NCBI GenBank assembly: GCA_030849075.1
Contig: JASAOO010003368.1
Span: 1-48,128, forward strand
Direction: 5' to 3'
Origin: Zelonia costaricensis
Lineage: Eukaryota > Euglenozoa > Kinetoplastea > Trypanosomatida > Trypanosomatidae
DNA length: 48,128 nt
Part shown: positions 44,449 through 48,128 of the stretch, piece by piece
Position numbering within the stretch: the stretch's first letter is position 1
How the letters are laid out: every line of letters starts with the position of its first letter
The notes under the pieces: model-generated
Database searches by the model: none
The model's input: only the letters and a program-made list of their open reading frames with translations
Told to the model about the DNA's origin: nothing
Translations under genes and position numbers: made by a program

Positions 44449-45873
44449 GTGCTGCACGACGAGTGGGGGGGGAGAGGGCAAGGACGCGGCGCCTGTCAGT
44501 GTGCTTGCGCGCGTGCGTGCGTGCACTGGCGGGTGGCGACCAGGCAACAGCGAAGGACACACACACACACGCACACACGTGACGCAAAGCAGTGAGTGGA
44601 GGCGCAGACATCGGAGACGCAGAGAGGGAACAGGAGAAGGGCCGCGTGCATTTGGTTAAGCAGTCGTGCGTGGTGAAGCCAGCGCATTGGGGGCGCAGCG
44701 GTACGCATGAACCTGCACTACACACACACACACACACACGCTCACACACATGGCATACGTGTGTGTGCATGTACGGGAAGGGATCTCTTGGCGAAGCAGA
44801 GAGGCGGGACGGAGCCCCGCCTTCAGTGACGACTGGCTGCCGCACTCGACTCCCCGTGCGACCTGTCGGGGGGGGGGTGGCGGAGAGCGAGGGAAGGGAC
44901 CGCCACAGTGCGTGCAGCACCACACAGAGGCGCGCACCTCCGTTGAACTTCTTGTTGTGTCTTCTTTCTCCTTCGACGCTCCCGACGGGTGAGCGCCGCG
45001 ACGTGGGAATGGAGGGTGTGGGTGTTGTATCATCCGCTGGCAAGGGGAAGGCAATAGTGCACCCCACCACCTCCTCTACGGAAGCCAACAACAACACAAC
45101 ATGCTTCCTCCCTCTCCTCTATAAAGCACCACACACACACACAGAGACCTCGTATCGACGAGGACAGGGGAGGTGGAGGAGGCTGGGGAGACAGGGGGTG
45201 AGAGGTGGACGAGGTGGCGGCAGTGGCATGTACATGGGTGCAAAAAGAACGATGCGTAGAGGAAGTCGGGGGAGGGGAGGGGAGGGGGGAGGACGAAGCG
45301 CAGCACACGCAGGAGGGGGGGGGGGTTGAGGTTAAAGCTCGGGATCGGCGGGAGGGGGCAGGGGCAGGTGCAGGGGCCTCGTGGAGAAGGAAGGAATGTG
45401 GAAGCAATTCGAGGAAGAGGCGCTTTGAAGAGGGGGAGGGGAGAAGGGGTGCGACGTGGCACACGGAGGGCACTCTACGTGAGTGTCTGCTGCGCAGACG
45501 CGAATACAAAGCTGACCAAACTCACTCGCGTACTCACTCACGGCAGCACACTACGGCGACATCGTCTTCGTCGTCGTGGCTAGTAGCAACAACAGGAGGA
45601 AAAACAGAGAAGCGGGAAAGGAGGAAGGGGGTAGACCACCTCACGTCGCGGCGCGGTCGTCTCGGAACCCTCTCGCCCCCCCCCCCCCAACCCCACCCAC
45701 ACACGTGCACGCTCGCCTGCGCCGACACACAGGCATACGCGCATTGGCCAGTCGCTCCCAAACTCCGCTGGACAAGCTCCAGGCGTGGGGTGGGGTGGGG
45801 GCGCGGAGGAGGGGTGGAGGGGGGGCCCAGGAAGGCAGAGAGGTAGGTCACGGTGTGATGCACTCACACGATC
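44449..45873. other. Intergenic spacer between VPS55 and the pseudo-GTPase gene
   Basis: About 1.4 kb, probably the VPS55 3' UTR plus the pseudo-GTPase leader. It contains CA tracts at about 44559-44578, 44719-44740 and 45128-45142 and purine tracts near 45155-45350 and 45781-45850. Immediately before the pseudo-GTPase ATG the transcript has a C/T tract and TCGTGCAG. No gene is seen. Confidence 0.63.
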
Positions 45874-46290
45874 TTAGAAGTCGTAACCGTCGTCCGCCTC
45901 CGCGTCGCTGCCGTCGGTGTTCATCGTGAGAGACAGCGCGGCTCCCACGAAGCAGAGCCCACTGAGCAGCGTCAGGGTCAGCGCCCATCCGCACGTCACC
46001 GCGGTGTGGTAGAGGACGATGGCCAGCCCAGGCCCCGCCGCGACCAGCATGCCGCCGATGAAGAGGCCAATAGTGTTGAAGGCATCGAGCGGCTCATCGT
46101 CGTCTTCAAAGTCGTCGCTGCCAGCGCCGCGGCCGCACAGGAAGAAGGGAACGGGTGCGAAGCAGTAGAGGACGAGGGACATGAGCGGCCACGCGTTCTT
46201 CTTCGTCACCACCGTGCAGCCCAGTATGATGAACAGGAAGCCCATCACGAGGCAGAAGGCCGAGATGATCAGCGGACGAAGACCGGCCAT
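45874..46290 (-). CDS. VPS55: VPS55 family protein (LEPROT/OB-RGRP homologue)
   Basis: A 138-residue four-span membrane protein of the Vps55/LEPROT family, which acts with Vps68 in endosome-to-vacuole/lysosome trafficking. The four hydrophobic segments lie at about 6-26, 33-53, 73-95 and 100-122. Family signatures are the first span ending in GFLFIILGC (17-25), the AWPLMSLVLYCFAPVPFFLC block (33-52) and the acidic loop with SDDFEDDDEP (58-67). The length matches the family, and the C-terminal tail is short and acidic (EADDGYDF). The start is the first ATG after a strong polypyrimidine/AG acceptor and a short CA tract. Function in trypanosomatids is by homology only. Confidence 0.94.
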   Translation of the reverse strand: MAGLRPLIISAFCLVMGFLFIILGCTVVTKKNAWPLMSLVLYCFAPVPFFLCGRGAGSDDFEDDDEPLDAFNTIGLFIGGMLVAAGPGLAIVLYHTAVTCGWALTLTLLSGLCFVGAALSLTMNTDGSDAEADDGYDF

Positions 46291-46915
46291 CGTGTGTGTG
46301 TGTGTTTGCGTACGGCGTGAATGAGGAGGGGAACCGGTGTGCGACTCCTGTGAGGTGAGAGGGAGAAGGGGAGGGGGAGGGGATGAGTGGTGGAAGGTGT
46401 GCGAGGGGAGGGGAGGGGAGGGGGTGGGGAGCAGCACGGCAAGGCACAGAGGGAAGAACACAACCGAGGGGCACTAGAAGAGGGAGAGACCAACGTGTGA
46501 TGGTGATGTAGAGGAGGGGGGGGTGGGGGAGCCGGTGAACGTGAACGTGAGGGGAGGGGCTGGAGCGTGGGCACGGATTGGGGTGGAGGGGGGGGGGCTA
46601 CTGTGTGCGAGTGGGTGGGGACAGGATGTGGCGGAGGGAAGGACGTGTGTGCGTGGGGGGGGGGGGCGGGGACGAGGGACGAGGGAGAAGGGCAGGTGAG
46701 GTGTAGAGTGAGTATGGGTGAGAGAGAAGAGGCACTGCTGCAGCTCGTGGGAAGAAGGTGGGAGGTAGAGAGCCGGCGGCAGCACAGGCCGTGCGTGGTG
46801 CCTTGACAGCATCCAGCATTCCCGCCCCCTACCAAAGCACGTCTGCACGCGCGCAGGAAGCGGTGTGCGTGCGCTCGCACCAGGACGGCACCCGTCGTGT
46901 AGACCTCAAACTTTA

Positions 46916-46952
<37 letters not shown>

Positions 46953-47000
46953 GACGTGCGCTACGGGACCGCCGGCACCCGCCGCTGCGTGCAGCGCGAC
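46291..47000. other. Intergenic spacer between the PAC3-like gene and VPS55
   Basis: About 0.7 kb, rich in G/A on the plus strand (C/T in the transcript) from about 46365 to 46690, and a GT tract at about 46925-46952 close to the PAC3-like stop codon. No coding sequence is supported. Confidence 0.65.
46348..46349 (-). promoter_or_regulatory. Candidate spliced-leader acceptor for VPS55
   Basis: The transcript has about 30 nt of almost pure C/T ending in CACCTCACAG, then a 57-nt leader with no ATG and a CA tract directly before the start. It is one of the two clearest acceptors in the window. Confidence 0.55.
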
Positions 47001-47549
47001 TCATGCCGACGGTGCCTCCCTGGCAAGGTCCACGAGTGACGACGCTGCAAAGCCTAGAAAACGCTTCTTCGCGTCGCCGCTGTGCAGCTGCTTGGCGGAC
47101 TGCACGACGCTCAGGCCCATGAGCAGCGGCCTGGTCTCGCCGAAGCGGCGGATGCGGTGGGCGATGCCGCTCGCCAGCAGGTTCGTCAGCGGGTGGTCGC
47201 GCAACCCAAGCAGCACCGTGACGTCGAGCGAGGGCGTCTCGCCATCGTACATGAAGGCGCTGGGGCCGGCTGCAGGGGCGTCGTAGCGCAGCAGCACACC
47301 CGGCGCGCACGTCGCCTCCTCCGTCACGAGCAGCAGGATGTCATCGGCGAAGCAGCGGATGGAGAGGTGCAGCTCGAGGCACACAGCCGCGTCCGTGTCG
47401 GTAGGGGTAGCGGAGGAGGAGGGGGTATAGCGGAAGGTGACGCTGCGCTGGCGCGTGGCGGGGGCGAGCTCCACGGCCTGACTTGCTGCCGCCTGGCGCG
47501 TCGTAGAGGACGCCGCACCCTCCCCCACGTCGCGATGCTCCGTCTGCAT
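47001..47549 (-). CDS. Proteasome assembly chaperone 3-like protein (PAC3/PSMG3)
   Basis: A 182-residue protein whose core (about 53-152) reads like PAC3/PSMG3 (yeast Poc3/Irc25-type), a small chaperone that with PAC4 helps build the 20S proteasome alpha-ring. Matching features are the alternating strand CLELHLSIRCFADDILLLVT (57-76), a Gly-Val-Leu-Leu strand (84-87), the conserved VTVLLGLRDHPLTNLLA (110-126), and the last strand PLLMGLSVV (141-149). An N-terminal arm (1-35) is disordered. Sequence identity is low, as is usual for this fold, so the family call rests on the VLLG element and the order of segments. No alternative family was more convincing. Confidence 0.75.
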   Translation of the reverse strand: MQTEHRDVGEGAASSTTRQAAASQAVELAPATRQRSVTFRYTPSSSATPTDTDAAVCLELHLSIRCFADDILLLVTEEATCAPGVLLRYDAPAAGPSAFMYDGETPSLDVTVLLGLRDHPLTNLLASGIAHRIRRFGETRPLLMGLSVVQSAKQLHSGDAKKRFLGFAASSLVDLAREAPSA

Positions 47550-48128
47550 AAGGAGCGTGTGTGGATCGACTGTGTGTGTGTGTGTGTGTGTGTGCGTGTG
47601 GGACGGGGCGAGCGATGAGCAGGCACGGTGCTAGTTGACTTCTGCAGCCCGGCGGCGCAGCGAGACACAATACGTGAGTGGAGAGACGGCGAGGGCGGGA
47701 GGGGAGGGGAGGGGGTGCGTGAAAGGGGGATGAGGACGCCGACACAGGCATGGTGCACAGCGCACAGAGCAGAGCCCCCGCTTCGGAAGCGAGGGCCTGC
47801 CCGCTACGACGTGGAAGCGCGAGTCCCCGCCATTTCGCATTTCGTTTGATTCCATCAACATCTGTTGCTCGTTCGCTCGTGACGTACGAAGGCGGGAAAC
47901 ACAAAAGGACCGAGTTTGTGAGGGAGCGGCAAGCCCACGCGCGCGAGGGCGGGGGGAGGGGGTGCAGAGAAGCGGCGGCCCCGCGAGGTTGTCGTGCAGC
48001 GACGCGTGCACGCGCACTTCTCCCACCGACGAGCTTGCACCCTCACAGGGCAAACTCAAAGACAAGCGAGCTGGGCGGTGCAGAGAGAAGCAGACGGCTC
48101 GCAACTCTCGCCCAGTTCGAGCGGGGAG
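47550..48128. other. Terminal intergenic region, no gene seen
   Basis: About 0.6 kb up to the window edge. Apart from the GT tract at about 47571-47600 and a G/A tract at about 47690-47735 it is non-repetitive, but no frame on either strand looks protein-coding. It probably holds the 3' UTR of a gene beyond the edge. Confidence 0.6.
47570..47571 (-). promoter_or_regulatory. Candidate spliced-leader acceptor for the PAC3-like gene
   Basis: In the transcript a long CA tract (about 28 nt) ends directly in ACACACAG, 20 nt before the ATG, and no ATG intervenes. Confidence 0.4.

Noticed and set aside
1..48128. tRNA, rRNA or snoRNA genes, or a strand-switch region
   Set aside because: None was recognised by eye and all accepted genes share one strand; small RNAs could be missed without a covariance-model search.

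Overview
The window looks like part of a trypanosomatid nuclear chromosome, most likely Leishmania or a close relative (Leishmaniinae). The signs are: a GC-rich sequence; sixteen intron-free genes, all read from the minus strand with no strand switch, as in a directional polycistronic unit; 0.6-4 kb spacers full of (GT)n/(CA)n microsatellites and purine (G/A) runs on the plus strand (polypyrimidine in the transcript); and products typical of the group, including a kinetoplastid small myristoylated (DUF1935) protein. Transcription runs from high to low coordinates. Each mRNA would be made by spliced-leader trans-splicing and polyadenylation, so no bacterial-type promoters, ribosome binding sites or terminators are expected.

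In transcription order the genes are: a PAC3-like proteasome assembly chaperone (47549-47001); VPS55 (46290-45874); a Rho-like pseudo-GTPase fused to a chitobiase C-terminal-like domain (44448-41989); an unrecognised Pro/Ala-rich protein (41400-40132); a TPM-domain membrane protein with Cys-pair motifs (39318-37960); splicing factor PRP17/CDC40 (37311-35749); the CCR4-NOT subunit NOT5/NOT3 (34721-32670); an SLBP-like protein with a histone hairpin-binding domain (30315-27247); an acidic protein with a repeated Tyr-Asp-Asp-Phe motif (24604-22061); a thioredoxin-fold CTAC protein (18085-17237); an RWD plus WDR59-type zinc-finger protein, possibly GATOR2/SEACAT-related (16345-13199); a membrane-anchored CHAP-fold protein without the active-site cysteine (12610-11708); an ATP-grasp plus SET-domain fusion (10323-7687); trans-2-enoyl-CoA reductase (6886-5957); RMI1 (3338-1986); and a small myristoylated protein (1277-849).

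Three RNA-metabolism genes lie side by side (PRP17, NOT5, SLBP-like). In a polycistronic unit this implies neither co-regulation nor a shared pathway. Control is expected to be post-transcriptional, through the long 3' UTRs. The largest spacers (18.1-22.1, 24.6-27.2, 3.3-6.0 and 30.3-32.7 kb) hold no credible gene. One, downstream of NOT5, holds a non-repetitive segment resembling a SIDER2 retroposon remnant.

The most unusual items are the ATP-grasp/SET fusion, the pseudo-GTPase/chitobiase-like fusion, the cysteine-less CHAP protein, the WDR59-like protein without visible WD40 repeats, and a recurring arrangement in which a transcript-sense CA tract runs into a CAG just upstream of start codons. 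Family assignments come from reading motifs by eye; no database search was run.
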